Positions 63,610 through 64,000 of a stretch of 64,000 nucleotides of DNA are shown one piece after another. The stretch comes from Chloroflexota bacterium (GTDB taxonomy: Bacteria > Chloroflexota > Limnocylindria > Limnocylindrales > CSP1-4). Where the stretch lies: the NCBI GenBank assembly GCA_026004015.1, contig BPIH01000003.1, positions 62,001 to 126,000 on the forward strand, written 5' to 3'. Position 1 is the stretch's first letter; each line of letters starts with the position of its first letter. Both the position numbers and the translations under genes were made by a program. The notes under the pieces were generated by a model that was given only the letters and a program-made list of their open reading frames with translations, ran no database searches and was not told where the DNA came from.

Positions 63610-64000
63610 TCAGTCGCGCGCGGGCATCGCCCGACCGCGTCGCCCGGCCACGGCGGTCGCTGCCGTGCCGGTCTCGGGTACGCCGCGGCCGTCGACGGCG
63701 TCGAGGAGCCGTCGAACGAAGGCGGTGATCCGGTCGGCCTCGGCATCGACACCTCGGAGGACGATGCCCTCGACCTGGAGGCTGACGAACCGATGGCCGC
63801 CCTGGCTCTCGACGGCGAGGTCGCCGATCTGGACCCGCGACCAGCGAACGAGCTTCGCCGCCACCCGCGGCCCCTCCCCGGGGACGCTCACCCGGACGTT
63901 GGCCTCGACGAGGCCAGCGGGCGTCGGGGCGAGGAGGGTCCAGCGAACGCCCGGATCGTCGCCCCAGTGGATCCAGCACTCGGGATCGCGGCCGGCTCCG
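63610..64000 (-). CDS. Conserved hypothetical protein (5' end beyond window)
   Basis: The frame is open to the right edge, so this gene is partial; the track shows only the part from 63891. The visible 130 residues (CWIHWGDDPGVRWTLLAPT, VEANVRVSVPGEGPRVAAKLVRW, IGDLAVESQGGHRFVSLQVEGIVLRG, ITAFVRRLLDAVDG) look like a mixed alpha/beta domain of about 110 residues. No family is recognised. It is upstream of, and co-directional with, plsC. Confidence 0.65.
   Translation of the reverse strand, partial: GAGRDPECWIHWGDDPGVRWTLLAPTPAGLVEANVRVSVPGEGPRVAAKLVRWSRVQIGDLAVESQGGHRFVSLQVEGIVLRGVDAEADRITAFVRRLLDAVDGRGVPETGTAATAVAGRRGRAMPARD

Overview
The window is about 70% G+C and densely coded, with strong GC-ending codon preference and frequent GTG/TTG starts. 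Adjacent genes usually overlap by ATGA or GTGA. There is no 16S gene or other decisive marker. The division and cell-wall cluster (mraZ to ftsZ) includes a small basic protein (Sbp/DUF1290), and there is a two-subunit glycine dehydrogenase, a catalytic-only methylmalonyl-CoA mutase chain and a class A RNase P RNA. Together with several Chloroflexota-looking small proteins these suggest a high-GC, largely monoderm bacterium, most likely Chloroflexota (Limnocylindria-like). That placement is inference from gene content, not a tree.

Layout. 1-4.3 kb: a peptide ABC transporter (edge permease, lipoprotein receptor), then an ECF sigma/anti-sigma pair. 4.4-9.9 kb: glycine cleavage genes gcvPB, gcvPA, gcvH and gcvT, then a Nudix hydrolase and a leaderless small gene, all on the minus strand. 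9.9-12.3 kb: a poorly resolved stretch with a broken DUF2520 dehydrogenase-like gene. 12.3-15.1 kb: aconitase on plus. 15.2-18.8 kb: a lipoprotein/adaptor/ATPase/permease MacAB-like operon with a clear promoter. 19-22.7 kb: a lone ABC ATPase, then a divergent accessory locus with a secreted beta-gamma-crystallin (I36-like) protein carrying an (AC)10 tract at its start, a small membrane-anchored protein and an ABC ATPase/permease pair. 22.8-41.9 kb: tRNA-Val, yggU-yggT-yggS, ftsZ, yjbQ, ftsA, sbp, ftsQ, ddl, murB, murG, ftsW, murD, mraY, murF, ftsI, ftsL, rsmH and mraZ, all transcribed leftward from one promoter next to a triple MraZ operator. 42-45 kb: a LysM protein, a small Cys-rich protein, RNase P RNA and RNase H. 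45-51 kb: succinate dehydrogenase on minus and succinyl-CoA synthetase on plus. 51.6-58.6 kb: YbjQ, methylmalonyl-CoA epimerase, methylmalonyl-CoA mutase, biotin carboxyl carrier protein, biotin carboxylase and the carboxyltransferase. 58.6-60.9 kb: parA-parB with DnaA-box-like sites and a repeated palindromic motif. 60.9-64 kb: a secreted Pro-rich protein, a UbiA prenyltransferase, a small unknown, a PlsC acyltransferase and an edge gene.

How the genes fit. The carboxylase, epimerase and mutase carry propionyl-CoA to succinyl-CoA, SucCD converts that to succinate with NTP formation, and Sdh oxidises it to fumarate. With aconitase this is a coherent TCA/propionate block. The division cluster supplies lipid II synthesis (MurB, D, F, G, Ddl, MraY), the septal synthase (FtsW/FtsI), the divisome bridge (FtsL/FtsQ) and the FtsA/FtsZ ring. 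murC, murE and sepF are absent from it.

Quality caution. About a dozen genes (gcvPB, gcvT, DUF2520, acnA, an ABC ATPase and permease, yggS, ddl, rsmH, sdhA, sdhB) are split by 1-bp indels although the protein continues cleanly in another frame, while other stretches of 5-10 kb are clean. I read most of these as assembly or sequencing indels. I give whole-gene spans and flag each.
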